64,000 nucleotides of DNA from Edaphobacter sp. 12200R-103. Its GTDB lineage: Bacteria; Acidobacteriota; Terriglobia; Terriglobales; Acidobacteriaceae. The stretch lies in contig NZ_CP048114.1 of NCBI RefSeq assembly GCF_010093025.1, forward strand, positions 2,480,001 through 2,544,000, written 5' to 3'. Below, piece after piece: positions 16,257-25,441 of this stretch. Below the pieces are notes generated by a model, which worked only from the letters and a program-made list of their open reading frames with translations, did no database searches and was not told the DNA's origin. Every line of letters begins with the position of its first letter. Positions within the stretch are counted from its first letter, which is position 1. Position numbers and translations under genes: made by a program.

Positions 16257-17246
16257 TTACCAGCGAATGCCGATGGTGACCGGGAAGTATCCGGTGCGTT
16301 TGTTGTTCTCCGGATAGAGAGCACCCGGAGCTGTAGAGTTTGCACTGGGCTGATTGTCTACCCAGACGTAGCGAGCCTCGGCGTAGAGCTTCTGCGAGGC
16401 GAAGCGCGACAGGCGATAGGTGAATCCGATGCCACCGTTCACCCCGCCAGCGTTGTTGGAGTAGTGATCGAAGGTCTGGTTCTGTGTGAACTGGTAGCAG
16501 AAGCCGAAGTAGTCGCAGTAGACGCCGGTCGAAGGCAGCGTGAAGTTGGTGACCTTGCGGTAGAAGCCGCCGCCGCCGATGACATAGGCCCCGAGGCTGT
16601 CACCCTGGTAGTAGGTGTACATCGGGTTCAGCGTAAGGGACCATACGTGCGCGTTGCCGTCGAGTCCTGCAAAGCTGACCGGGGCGCCGGTGTCATCGAC
16701 CAGGCCGAGGTTGTTGTATCGGATGTACTGGCGATCGAGATTGCCGCCGGTCAGACCAAATTTGTCGTAATCCCACTGCAGCAGCACGGCAAACTTCTTG
16801 TTGAAGTTATACCCTCCCGCCACCTGAAACTTCCAGCTGAGATCGAGATCTTTCGCCGCCGATCCTGTTGGAAGGCTGAAGCCTCCGCCTGCAGCAAAGG
16901 TGTACTTGTTGGAGCCGTCGGCATGATGCCAGCGATCGCTGTAGTTCGTCCTGCGGCCATAGCGTCTGCGCGGAGGCGGCTGATCGGCGCCCGGACGAGG
17001 CATGAAGTTCTCCGCGGAAGCCACTTCATCGCTGCCGGAGGCACTGGAGCTGTAGCTGAGATCCGGGGGCCTGGTAAGGTCGATGGGCGCCATCAGGCTC
17101 TTCTTGAGATCGATTGTTTTTCCGGCAGAGAAGGATGCCGTCGTCTGCGCGGGGAGGCACAAAGCGGTCGCGGCACCGAAAAAAGCCACAGCCACGGTAC
17201 GGGACATCACCGTGAAGAGGCGATGTGATCTGGCACTCGAATACAT
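16257..17246 (-). CDS. Outer-membrane beta-barrel protein
   Basis: About 329 residues. Signal peptide ending at LCLPAQTTA, then a Pro/Arg-rich spacer (RPGADQPPPRRRYGRRTNY). The following 200 residues alternate polar and aromatic residues in beta-strand fashion (YTFAAGGGFSLPTG, WKFQVAGGYNFNKKFAVLLQ, TGYFPVTIGIRW) and end in an aromatic C-terminal strand. This resembles OmpA/OmpW-like 8-stranded barrels. The function is unknown. The frame runs up to 17483, but ATG 17246 has GGAG about 9 bp upstream and starts a proper signal peptide. It is bounded by terminators on both sides, so it is monocistronic. Confidence 0.75.
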   Translation of the reverse strand: MYSSARSHRLFTVMSRTVAVAFFGAATALCLPAQTTASFSAGKTIDLKKSLMAPIDLTRPPDLSYSSSASGSDEVASAENFMPRPGADQPPPRRRYGRRTNYSDRWHHADGSNKYTFAAGGGFSLPTGSAAKDLDLSWKFQVAGGYNFNKKFAVLLQWDYDKFGLTGGNLDRQYIRYNNLGLVDDTGAPVSFAGLDGNAHVWSLTLNPMYTYYQGDSLGAYVIGGGGFYRKVTNFTLPSTGVYCDYFGFCYQFTQNQTFDHYSNNAGGVNGGIGFTYRLSRFASQKLYAEARYVWVDNQPSANSTAPGALYPENNKRTGYFPVTIGIRW

Positions 17247-17369
17247 CTTTTTTACTCCTGAGTAGAATCTCCTGGTTCCCTGTAACCCTGTCTTTTCGTG
17301 CTTGTTGTGTAGGACGCACGAAAAGAGGTTTTGGATGACCCGGAATAAGGCAACTTCAGTGTATGCAAC

Positions 17370-17401
17370 AAAAAAGGGACATCCATAGGATGCCCCCTTT
17401 T
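17370..17401 (-). terminator. Rho-independent terminator of the RNase E/G gene
   Basis: Read on the minus strand, GGGGGCATCC-TAT-GGATGTCCC is followed by six T, 18 bp after the RNase stop. The stem has one mismatched pair. Confidence 0.85.
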
Positions 17402-17418
17402 CGTGTTTCGTCTCAAGT

Positions 17419-20400
17419 TTAGTGAATATCGAACTGCTCCGGGTGCAGGCTCGGATCGGACTTGACGAGGATGGTCTTGCCAACCATCTCCTCCATCTCC
17501 TGCAGCCACTTGGTGGAGGACTTCAACTGTTTGACCACATCCGGATGCACGCGCAACATCACATCACCGCGATCGAGATGCTTCGCCATCTTTCGCATCT
17601 CGATATAGATATCGTTGCAGACGGTGACGGGCGACTTGACCATTCCAGTTCCCGTGCAGATGTTGCAAGGTGTCGAGAGCGTGCGTTCCAGCGATTGCTT
17701 GACGCGCTTGCGGGTGATGGCGACCAGCCCGAAATCGTTAAACTGGAGAATCTTCGAAGGAGCGCGATCCTTCTTGAGTTCCTCTTCAAGCGCCCCCATC
17801 ACGCGATTGCGGTTCTTGCGCTCATCCATATCGATGAAGTCGATGATGATGATGCCGCCCAGGTCGCGCAGGCGAATCTGGCGCACGATCTCAGGGATGG
17901 CGTCGAGGTTGGTCTTGACGATGGTGTCCTCAAGACGCGCCGTCTTGCCCACATACTTGCCGGTGTTGATGTCGATTGCGACCAGGGCTTCCGTCTGGTT
18001 GATGACGATGGAGCCGCCGGATTTGAGCCAGACCTTTGAGCGAAGAGCCTTGTTGATCTCTTCGCCGATGCCGAACTGTTCAAAGAGCGGCGTCTCCTTG
18101 GTGTAAAGCTTTACGCGGCGAATCAGGCTTGGCTGGAAACGCTGCAGGAAGCGGAGGACACGCTCGTATTCGGTTTCGGTGTCGACCCAGATGGCTGAGA
18201 AGTTGTCGGTGACCTGGTCGCGCAGGATGCGCTCGACAAGGTTGAGATCGTGATAGATGAGTGCGGGAGATTTTGATGACTCCGAACGCTGCTTAATATC
18301 GGCCCAGAGATTGAGCAGGAAACGAAGATCGGAGCGAAGCTCATCCTCGGTGGCTCCCGCCGCAGCCGTGCGAACGATGAAGCCGCCGGGGGCATTTCCC
18401 TTCTCGCTCAGCAGAATCTCCTTGAGACGGCGGCGTTCGCCGTCCGATTCGATCTTGCGGGAGACACCGGTGTGATTGACCGTCGGCATGAAGACCAGGA
18501 AGCGTCCCGGAAGAGCGATGTGCGAGGTGATGCGCGCGCCCTTCTTCGCAATCGGCTCTTTCGCGATCTGGACCAGGATCTCCTGTCCGGGCTTGAGAAG
18601 CTCGGTGATTGCGGGCATATCGGTCGCCTGCATGGAGCTGCGCCCGCGACTGCGTCCACCTCTCTCGTGCTCTCCGCCGCCGGTGGGGCGACGCTCGCGT
18701 CCGCGGCGGTCGCGACGTCCACGGCGGCGCTCGAAGTCACGGCCCCGTTCCTGTCCATCCTGCGCAGGAGCGGCCTCTTCCTCGGACAGGGCAACAGGCT
18801 CCCCCTCTTCGGCGAACTCATCCTGCGCGAGATCGTCTTCGCTCTCTTCGACGGCTACATACTGCGTGCTGAAAGAGCTGTCATCGATGGCGTCCTCTTC
18901 CTCGAAGTCGTCTTCGTCATCTTCAACGCCGGCGCTGGTGATCTCATCGATAGACATCTCGCGGATCATCGTGCCAAGGTCGGCAGCTCCTTCGAGCGTC
19001 TCTTCTTCATCCAAATCGTCGAGCTCTTCGATGGAGGAGGCATGAAGTATGGCCGCATCCGAGCCTTCCTCTTCGTCGAAGATCTCCTCTTCGACGACTT
19101 CACCGGCGCCGGCTTCAAAGGCCTGGTGCTCTGCTTCCTCCTCGACGGGATCGGAGACAGGAGCTGGCGAGACCATCTCGCCTGTGGCATGAATGGAGGT
19201 GACCTCGTGCGAGGCTGCGGTCTCCGCTGTAACCGGAGTCTGAATCTCACTGACGGACTCGTCCGTGGCTTCGACGATCAGCGGAGCTACGGGCTCGTCG
19301 AGATGCTCGACTTCCTCGATCTCCGCGTGTGGCAACTCAGTGTGGGCCGCTGCTGCCTCCTCCAGCGCAGGTGCTTCTTCTTCTGCGGAAGGGCTGTGGC
19401 GAAACTCGCTGGGAGGCACCGGATCGACGCGGTAGGAGACCGAAGCTTCCGTGGGCTCGTACTCCACCGGCTCGGTCTTCTCCTCAGAAGAGAGAGAAAC
19501 GGCGGAGACAGGCAGTTCCTCAGCGGCTGCCTCTGCAGCATGAGCCTTCTCCGACTCTACAGGAGCAGGGGCCGTCTGTTTACGATGGCGCGAGAGCGAT
19601 TCACCCGGCAGCACAAATCCGCCGTCCCATCCGGCCGGAATCTCATAGCCGGGAGCGGTAGGGGCTGCGACGGCAGGTGTCGTCTTATTCTGTGCTTGTT
19701 CCGCCGGCTCGCCGCCGGTCCGGTACTTGGAGAGCGATTCCCCCGGGAGCACGATTATCGGCTGCGATTCACCTTCGGACTCAGAAGGTCCGGAGGCTTC
19801 TTCCAAACCATAAAGCGAGCTCTTCGGGGCAAATCCCCGGGGAGTGCGACGGTCGCGGCGGCCACGTCCACGGTCACGATCGCCATAGCCCGTCCGCTCT
19901 TCGCGGCCGGTGCTTTGCGGCTCTGTTTCCACAGGCGCCTCGGCTTCAGCCGGAACGGGTTCCGCGGTGGCTTCAAAGTCGTAGGAGGGCTCTTCCGGAG
20001 CGACCTCGGGCGAGAGATCGTTTGCCGGCTCAGCGGCATTCTGACGGCCTCTTCCGCGACGGCGGCCACGACGGCCTCTCCAGCGTCGGCTGCCATCGGC
20101 TCCGGGAGCGCCTTCGCCGATGCTCTCTCCATTTTCGGAGGTCAGCTCTTCAGGAGCCTCCAGGGACTCCGCCGCATATCCATCTTCGGAGGCGTATTCG
20201 TCGGAGGCGGTGGGTTGCTGCGATGGGGCCTGATGCGGCAGCTCCTGGCGGTTGCGATCGCGATCGCGACGGCGTCCTCTTCCACCACGGGTCGGTTCCT
20301 CCGCCGCGGAGGCCTCTCCATCACTGGAACCGCCTTGATCTCGGCTTCCGCGATCACGCCTTCCACCGCGCTGACCGCCGTCGCTGTCGAAGTCAGCCGA

Positions 20401-20637
20401 GTCGCCAGCCTCTTCCATAAAGTCGGTGATGTAGAGGAAAGCGTCGCGTTCGAGGCCGATGTCCACAAAGCTGGACTGCATGCCCGGCAATACCCTGGTG
20501 ACTCGACCGTTATAGATCGATCCGGCGAGAGTGTATTCATTCTCGCGCTCGTAATAAATCTCTGAGAGGGCGTCGTTTTCGACGATGGCAAGCCGCGTCT
20601 CGTGCGGCGTGCTTGAAATGTAAATCTCTTTCGACAT
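17419..20637 (-). CDS. Ribonuclease E/G with giant insertion in its S1 domain
   Basis: 1072 residues, against about 490 for RNase G. Residues 1-75 are the N-terminus and first half of the S1 domain (IYISSTPHETRLAIVENDAL, YNGRVTRVLPGMQSSFVDIG, AFLYITDF). The fold resumes near residue 683 (GQEILVQIAKEPIAKKGARI) and continues through the RNase-H-like and DNase-I-like parts. Catalytic metal ligands are in ALVAIDINTGK and IIIDFIDMDER (near 930), with the Zn-link CNICTGTG near 987. The intervening 600 residues are Arg/Gly-rich, then Glu/Ala-rich acidic, then Arg/Gly-rich again, so disordered and likely RNA- or protein-binding. A motif VLPGESLS recurs in it. It processes and degrades RNA in the cytoplasm, perhaps as a degradosome scaffold. 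No E. coli-type C-terminal tail exists. Confidence 0.9.
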   Translation of the reverse strand: MSKEIYISSTPHETRLAIVENDALSEIYYERENEYTLAGSIYNGRVTRVLPGMQSSFVDIGLERDAFLYITDFMEEAGDSADFDSDGGQRGGRRDRGSRDQGGSSDGEASAAEEPTRGGRGRRRDRDRNRQELPHQAPSQQPTASDEYASEDGYAAESLEAPEELTSENGESIGEGAPGADGSRRWRGRRGRRRGRGRQNAAEPANDLSPEVAPEEPSYDFEATAEPVPAEAEAPVETEPQSTGREERTGYGDRDRGRGRRDRRTPRGFAPKSSLYGLEEASGPSESEGESQPIIVLPGESLSKYRTGGEPAEQAQNKTTPAVAAPTAPGYEIPAGWDGGFVLPGESLSRHRKQTAPAPVESEKAHAAEAAAEELPVSAVSLSSEEKTEPVEYEPTEASVSYRVDPVPPSEFRHSPSAEEEAPALEEAAAAHTELPHAEIEEVEHLDEPVAPLIVEATDESVSEIQTPVTAETAASHEVTSIHATGEMVSPAPVSDPVEEEAEHQAFEAGAGEVVEEEIFDEEEGSDAAILHASSIEELDDLDEEETLEGAADLGTMIREMSIDEITSAGVEDDEDDFEEEDAIDDSSFSTQYVAVEESEDDLAQDEFAEEGEPVALSEEEAAPAQDGQERGRDFERRRGRRDRRGRERRPTGGGEHERGGRSRGRSSMQATDMPAITELLKPGQEILVQIAKEPIAKKGARITSHIALPGRFLVFMPTVNHTGVSRKIESDGERRRLKEILLSEKGNAPGGFIVRTAAAGATEDELRSDLRFLLNLWADIKQRSESSKSPALIYHDLNLVERILRDQVTDNFSAIWVDTETEYERVLRFLQRFQPSLIRRVKLYTKETPLFEQFGIGEEINKALRSKVWLKSGGSIVINQTEALVAIDINTGKYVGKTARLEDTIVKTNLDAIPEIVRQIRLRDLGGIIIIDFIDMDERKNRNRVMGALEEELKKDRAPSKILQFNDFGLVAITRKRVKQSLERTLSTPCNICTGTGMVKSPVTVCNDIYIEMRKMAKHLDRGDVMLRVHPDVVKQLKSSTKWLQEMEEMVGKTILVKSDPSLHPEQFDIH

Positions 20638-21234
20638 TCTTCTGCTCTTTCTGCCCGATGGGCGGCAGACGCGGCAGAGAGAAATCGCGAACTATTTCAG
20701 ACGAAACACTCGCCTGGTACAGCTCTCCGGAAAACGGACAGGGTATGGAACAGATGCAGACTCGAATGAGCGTTCGATGGAGGGTAAACAACTCTGCCAA
20801 CAGACCTGACGTGAGATACTGTCAGATTGGAACGATCAGGATCGGATACGCCGGGGGGACCTTCGAGCAACTGCGAGCATGCGGACTTTGTGACCAGAAC
20901 GACCTCAAATTGCAGGGCTTGAGGCGGGGCCGTTTGCCATCCGGATGCATTCATCTTCCGTGAAACCTGTCCGGCCAACGGAATGATTGTCTCTCGCCTG
21001 GCCGGCCTTTTTTCAAAATCTTTTTATCGCCGCTCCCGGCAACCGTGCCTGAGAAGAGCGGGTATCGCTGACAGGGCATCTACAGCCCTTCAGAATCTTT
21101 CTCTAGTATTGCACTAAATTCCGGGCAATGGCGAGTCTTATGGAAGATACCCGCAAATTGCTGAAAAAACTACAGGATTGACGAGGCGAGCGTGCGGCTG
21201 GAGACAGGCGAGGGGCGTCAGCCCTCCCTGCTGC
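20638..21234. other. Intergenic region with an orphan terminator-like hairpin
   Basis: No protein gene is supported in these 600 bases. CCGGCCA (20971-20977) pairs with TGGCCGG (20999-21005), followed by CC and six T (21008-21013): a plus-strand terminator-like hairpin with a long loop and no annotated gene before it. The region is the leader side of the RNase E/G gene and the left edge of the island. Confidence 0.4.
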
Positions 21235-22475
21235 GCATTGATGGCCGGCAGTTCGTTTCCAGAACTTGTGATGGATAGCTATCTGCCGATGCTGTATCCG
21301 TAGCCGTGTTCGATCTTCGGCTCCGGTGCAGCAGTGGCTTTCTCCATGCCAATCTGCGGTGTATGCGCACTCTGCTGCGAGACATCGCGTCCAAGTGCTT
21401 GCCCCAGCTTGCTACGGTCATTGGTGAAGAGCTGCGCATCCACTGCGCCGCGCGGGATCGATACATAGGCCATGCGGTTGTTGAGTAGGTCTTTGGCGGC
21501 AAGCTCGGTATCGACATGCACCGGTCTGCGGTCTGTCCTTGGCTGGAATGGCTGGTTACTGCATAGCCATGATCCAGATGCGGATGCTTGGCCGGATCGA
21601 TCCAGACAGTCTTCCTATCGTCCATGCGCAGACTCATCCGGTCGTTCTTGATGCGCTCGACTGTCGCCAGTTAACGGTTAGCGACCTTCAATTCACTCGC
21701 AGGAGCGGTGAACTGTACGCGGTCTCCCCTGGAAAAGGCACGCTCTTTTTCCCGATAGACAGAGACGCCCAACTGCCGACGCGGGTCGTAGCTTCGCTCA
21801 ATTCCATCCCTGGTCTCCACGGTCAGGCGGTTACTCTGCCCGTCCACATTGGTCACACGGGAATACTCGCCTTTGCCGATTCCGGTTTCTTTGGAGGCAC
21901 GGTTGTAGCGGACGACATCACCCACTTCATAGTTCTCCGCCCAGGTGCGAGCCGCGCCGGTCAGCTCCTGCCGTGGCACCAGCGTCCGAACTGTATGTTC
22001 TTCGTGACTCACAACACCCCGCACTTGCTGTTCGGCATGGATCACCTGGTTGATTTCCATCCGTGAGCGGTTGTCGGGAGAAACAACCAAGGTGTTTTCA
22101 GGGCTCCTGGCTTACTCCTTCGCAATGGCTTCGATCCGCTCTTCCCGGCCTTTGAAGTCATGCACTCGACCCTGTTGCTCCAGTTTCTGAAGCGCTCCAC
22201 TGACATCGCCTTTGGCAAGCTGCTCCACCACCTGTTTCAGTTCTGGGTCTTCTGGCGCACGATCTGATCGAGCGAAACCGTCTTCATGCCTGCCTGCTGC
22301 AACTGCGCGAATGGTCTACCCGCTTCCACGGCCTCATGCTGTCGCTTGTCGCCCACCAGCAACACGCGGCCATTCGGGTGCGGGCGAGTCAGGAACTCGT
22401 GCATCTCCTTGGTGGAAGCGAGTGAGGATTCGTCCAACACGTAGAGACGTTTTTCACCTGTATCCGACTTTTCTC
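21235..22475 (-). pseudogene. Decayed MobF-type conjugative relaxase/helicase (TrwC/TraI-like)
   Basis: Conceptual translation on the minus strand in order: LYVLDESSLAS (Walker B of the helicase), RVLLVGDKRQHEAVEAGRPF, LDQIVRQK, a GVVSHEE segment, GDVVRYNRASKETG, HLDHGYAVTSHSSQGQTADR (helicase motif VI-like) and LLNNRMAYVSIPRGA. These belong to the C-terminal helicase half of MobF relaxases, which nick and unwind DNA for conjugation. The coding sequence is broken: frameshifts near 22245 and 21525, a TAA near 22117 and another TAA near 21680. The N-terminal relaxase domain and helicase motif I are missing, cut where a GH39 relic begins on the other strand. The C-terminus ends in divergent sequence near 21235. 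This is clear residue of a conjugative element. Confidence 0.85.
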
Positions 22476-23272
22476 CTCGTGCAAGGCGGCTTTCTCGACG
22501 AGCATGGCAAGAGCGACACCAAACTCTCCCTTCGCCGGACGCGATTATCGGCGACGTGAGAAAGGTCCGCCAGCAGATTCAGTCCTCCGCCTTCCCCAAC
22601 CTGCCGCTCTACTTCACCGAGTGGAGCACGAGCTACACGCCGCGCGACTCCGTACACACCTCTTACATCAGTGCGCCTTATATCCTTACCAAGCTCAAGG
22701 AATCGCAGGGTTTGGCGCAAGGGATGAGCTACTGGACCTACACCGATCTCTTTGAGGAGCCTGGGCCGCCCACAGCGCCTTTTCAAGGTGGCTTTGGGCT
22801 GCTGAACCCCGAAGGCATTCGCAAGCCCGCCTTCTTCGCTTACAAGTACCTCCACGAACTCCAGGGTGAGGCCGTTCCCTGCGATGATCCACACCTGGAT
22901 TGCCACCGGCCATGGCAATGTAGAGGCTCTAATCCGGGACTTCTCCCAGCCTCACCAGAACATCAGTAACAGGTCTTTCTACACTAAGGTGGTTCCAAAC
23001 CACCCTGCTGCTCCGCTGACCGTGCAAGTGAAGCATCTCGTTCCCGGTAAGCTATATCGAGTCAAGATACTCAGGACCGGCTTTCAGCCAACGACGCGTA
23101 CTCCGCTTACCTGGAGATGGGTTCGCCCAAGATCATGAACGCTGCGGCAGTTCGACATCTGAACGCCATCACGCGCGACCGTCCGGAGAAGAACAAGCTT
23201 CTATGAGCCAGCACCGAAGGGCGAATCGAACTCAAGCTCCCGATGCGCTCGAATGACCTCGTTCTTGTTACT
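22470..23272 (+). pseudogene. Relic of a GH39 beta-xylosidase-like enzyme (C-terminal part)
   Basis: Pieces in different frames join into one GH39-type sequence: GGFLDEHGKSDTKLSL, DAIIGDVRKVRQQIQSSAF, LPLYFTEWSTSYTPRDSVH (the nucleophile-like Glu in TEW), MSYWTYTDLFEEPGPP, FGLLNPEGIRKPAFFAYKYL, then after a frameshift near 22885 TWIATGHGNVEALIRDFSQP and LVPGKLYRVKILRTGF, and finally RIELKLPMRSNDLVLVTLS near 23220-23270. At least three frameshifts are needed, and the first half of the catalytic domain is absent. GH39 enzymes release xylose from xylo-oligosaccharides. It abuts the relaxase relic tail to tail-of-origin at 22470, a recombination join. Confidence 0.8.
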
Positions 23273-23301
23273 CTTTCCGCTACATCTCGATCTCCGAGAA
23301 G

Positions 23302-25392
23302 CTACTGAAGAAGCTCCGCATCCAGCGGGGCAAGAACCATGCTTCCCTCAAACCTGCGGCCACTGAGTATGCCGGTTGCGGGATGCGAGAGCGGAATCAT
23401 CTTCTTCTCACCAGTGGTATTTACGTAGAGCGTTCTACCTTCTACAACGCGAGCGTACACACCCTCCGGAGTAGTCGGTCCAGCCTTCACTCCGGCCAGT
23501 GTCTCTGCGTACTTCAGGGCAGGAGCAATCGAGGAGGCGTTTGCCGGGACTGCGACATAGAGTGCCTTCCCGCGGCCAAAGGAGTTGCTTGTAAGGTAGG
23601 GTGAGCGTTCGCGAGTATTCGTAAGAGCAAAGATTATTTTTGCTGTCGATGGCTCCAGCACCTCATAGCGACGTACGGAAAGATCGGTCTGCTTGCCGTT
23701 GATCTCGACTATCAGCGATGGAACCGAGTCGTAGAATGCATTCGTCTTCAGGCCGAAGACGTCGCTCAGGGCGCCGGGGAGTGGAGTGTCGAACCACAGG
23801 CCAGACTCGTTTACCTTGGCGGAGAATGCTGTCATGAGCACCGTCCCACCATTCCGCACGTAGGTTCGCAGGGCGCTTGCGCTGGCCGAGTCCATGACGT
23901 AGTCCGCAGGTACAACCACAAGTTTGTACTGCGAAAGATCGGTATGTCCCGGGTTGATGAAGGCAGTGTCCACGTTCGCGCGGAACAGGGGCTCAAACGC
24001 ACCTTGTACCTGGTCTGTATAGGAGGGTTTGAAGTATTGGAGCGTCGTGTTTGAGGGGCCGTTCGGATGCGAGTCGACGAAGGAGTCGAACGAGTATGCG
24101 ATCGCTACCTCGGGATGGGTATAGCGAGGAAAGCCAAGGGGTGCAAGCCGCTTGAACTCCGCCGCGATCCTGGCGAACTCATCTACCTTCCACGACGGCG
24201 TGTTGTCGTGATCCACCAATCCAAAGAGCGCCTGCTCTTCGCCTCCGCGATGGCTGTTGAAGGTCCACGCGAGGATACCTTGGGTTCCGAGAGCAAGTCC
24301 TAAATACGCGTACATCCGGCTTCGACCGGGAGTTCCGTAGAAGCCGCCGCCACCTGCAGTAAACTCGTTGAACCAGATCGGTGTTGGGAGATCGCCCTTC
24401 GTAAGCAAGGCTCCCATCGCTCCGCTGACAGGATCGCCAGGATAAAATCCTTCTGCCCCGTAAGAGACATAAGATTTGTAGCTGCTGAGGTAATCGAAGC
24501 CGCGACGCGGCGATGTGTCCCAGAGATTTGAGATCGCCGGCAAATCTGGCATGTCGTGCCGCCGTATTGCTTCGAGTTCACTAAGCCGTTCGATCACAAC
24601 ATCAGACCAGAAGCGGTGGAGATCGAGGAAGCGCTCGGACGGTCCCGGGCCCTCGGCGAGCGGTAGATCAACTTCGTCGAAGCTATCCAGATGACGCGAC
24701 CATCGCTGCGTCGCCCATGCCCGATTCAAAGCGTTCAGGTTCCCATACTTCTCCTTCAACCATTCGATAAAGCGCAACCGATCTGCGGGAGAGTAGGAGA
24801 GATAGCCGTTGCCGATCTCATTGTCGTAACCGACGGCGATGATTGCGGGGTTATGCGCATAACGCTTCATCATCGTGTCGGCGAGCAGGTTTACCTCGCG
24901 GACATAGTCTGGATCGCTGATGTCATCCATGTACCGCTCGGCTGGCGGCAACCGCGTCCCATTCTGCGCGATGATGTCCACTCCAGGGTAGCGGTGATGC
25001 AGCCAGATAGGGGCAGGCGAACCCGGAATATCCAGGATCACTCGAATGCCATTCTTCTGCATCTGGTCCAGAATGCGGTCAAACCACTCGAAGGTGAACT
25101 TGCCCTGTGCCGGCTCAAACGCATCCCAGGAGAGATCACCCATGCGTACGATGTTGAAGCCGGCACGGTGCATGATGGCGATATCCTGTTCGATTTCAGC
25201 GGGCGAACGGTCTACCGGCTGGTAGCAAGTTCCCACAAAGAGTTGCCCGGGCCCCGGCCAGTTCGGCTTCGGGGTTTGAGCCGAGAGCGGCACGGCCTGA
25301 GATCGCAGCGGTGTAACAGTCAGCGTGCCGAAGGCTGTGAGCAGCGAGGCATAGAGCAGAGCTGAGAGCTGGAACCGACAGCAGCGTGACAA
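23302..25392 (-). CDS. Exported GH42 beta-galactosidase
   Basis: 696 residues with a signal peptide (cleavage near LRSQAVP). The TIM barrel starts QLFVGTCYQPVDRSPAEIEQ and IMHRAGFNIVRMGDLSWDAF. The acid/base Glu is in GYDNEIGNG (near 190) and the nucleophile Glu in WFNEFTAGGGG (near 343), both at GH42 spacing. A trimerisation-like domain (VVVPADYVMDSASASAL, GGTVLMTAFSAKVNE) and a small C-terminal beta domain follow. It removes terminal beta-galactose from oligosaccharides in the periplasm. It lies 49 bp downstream of the GH35 gene, so they are one operon. In this island galactose side chains of xyloglucan are the likely substrate; arabinogalactan is an alternative. Confidence 0.9.
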   Translation of the reverse strand: MSRCCRFQLSALLYASLLTAFGTLTVTPLRSQAVPLSAQTPKPNWPGPGQLFVGTCYQPVDRSPAEIEQDIAIMHRAGFNIVRMGDLSWDAFEPAQGKFTFEWFDRILDQMQKNGIRVILDIPGSPAPIWLHHRYPGVDIIAQNGTRLPPAERYMDDISDPDYVREVNLLADTMMKRYAHNPAIIAVGYDNEIGNGYLSYSPADRLRFIEWLKEKYGNLNALNRAWATQRWSRHLDSFDEVDLPLAEGPGPSERFLDLHRFWSDVVIERLSELEAIRRHDMPDLPAISNLWDTSPRRGFDYLSSYKSYVSYGAEGFYPGDPVSGAMGALLTKGDLPTPIWFNEFTAGGGGFYGTPGRSRMYAYLGLALGTQGILAWTFNSHRGGEEQALFGLVDHDNTPSWKVDEFARIAAEFKRLAPLGFPRYTHPEVAIAYSFDSFVDSHPNGPSNTTLQYFKPSYTDQVQGAFEPLFRANVDTAFINPGHTDLSQYKLVVVPADYVMDSASASALRTYVRNGGTVLMTAFSAKVNESGLWFDTPLPGALSDVFGLKTNAFYDSVPSLIVEINGKQTDLSVRRYEVLEPSTAKIIFALTNTRERSPYLTSNSFGRGKALYVAVPANASSIAPALKYAETLAGVKAGPTTPEGVYARVVEGRTLYVNTTGEKKMIPLSHPATGILSGRRFEGSMVLAPLDAELLQ

Positions 25393-25441
25393 TGTTTTCT
25401 CCTCCAGGTAAGTTGGGTTGTGGACGGCGTCGGGTCGACAG

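Noticed and set aside
16257..17483. A longer 408-residue version of the outer-membrane protein
   Set aside because: The extra 79 residues cross the RNase terminator and have no signal peptide at the new start; ATG 17246 has a ribosome site and a proper signal sequence.
18472..20565. A 697-codon open frame on the plus strand opposite the RNase E/G gene
   Set aside because: It lies entirely antisense to the low-complexity insert; the openness comes from repetitive Glu/Ala/Arg codons. The translation is Arg/Leu-rich without any domain.
22117..22260. Relaxase relic as a working gene with programmed frameshifts
   Set aside because: Besides frameshifts it has in-frame stop codons at two separate places and no N-terminal relaxase domain, so decay explains it better.
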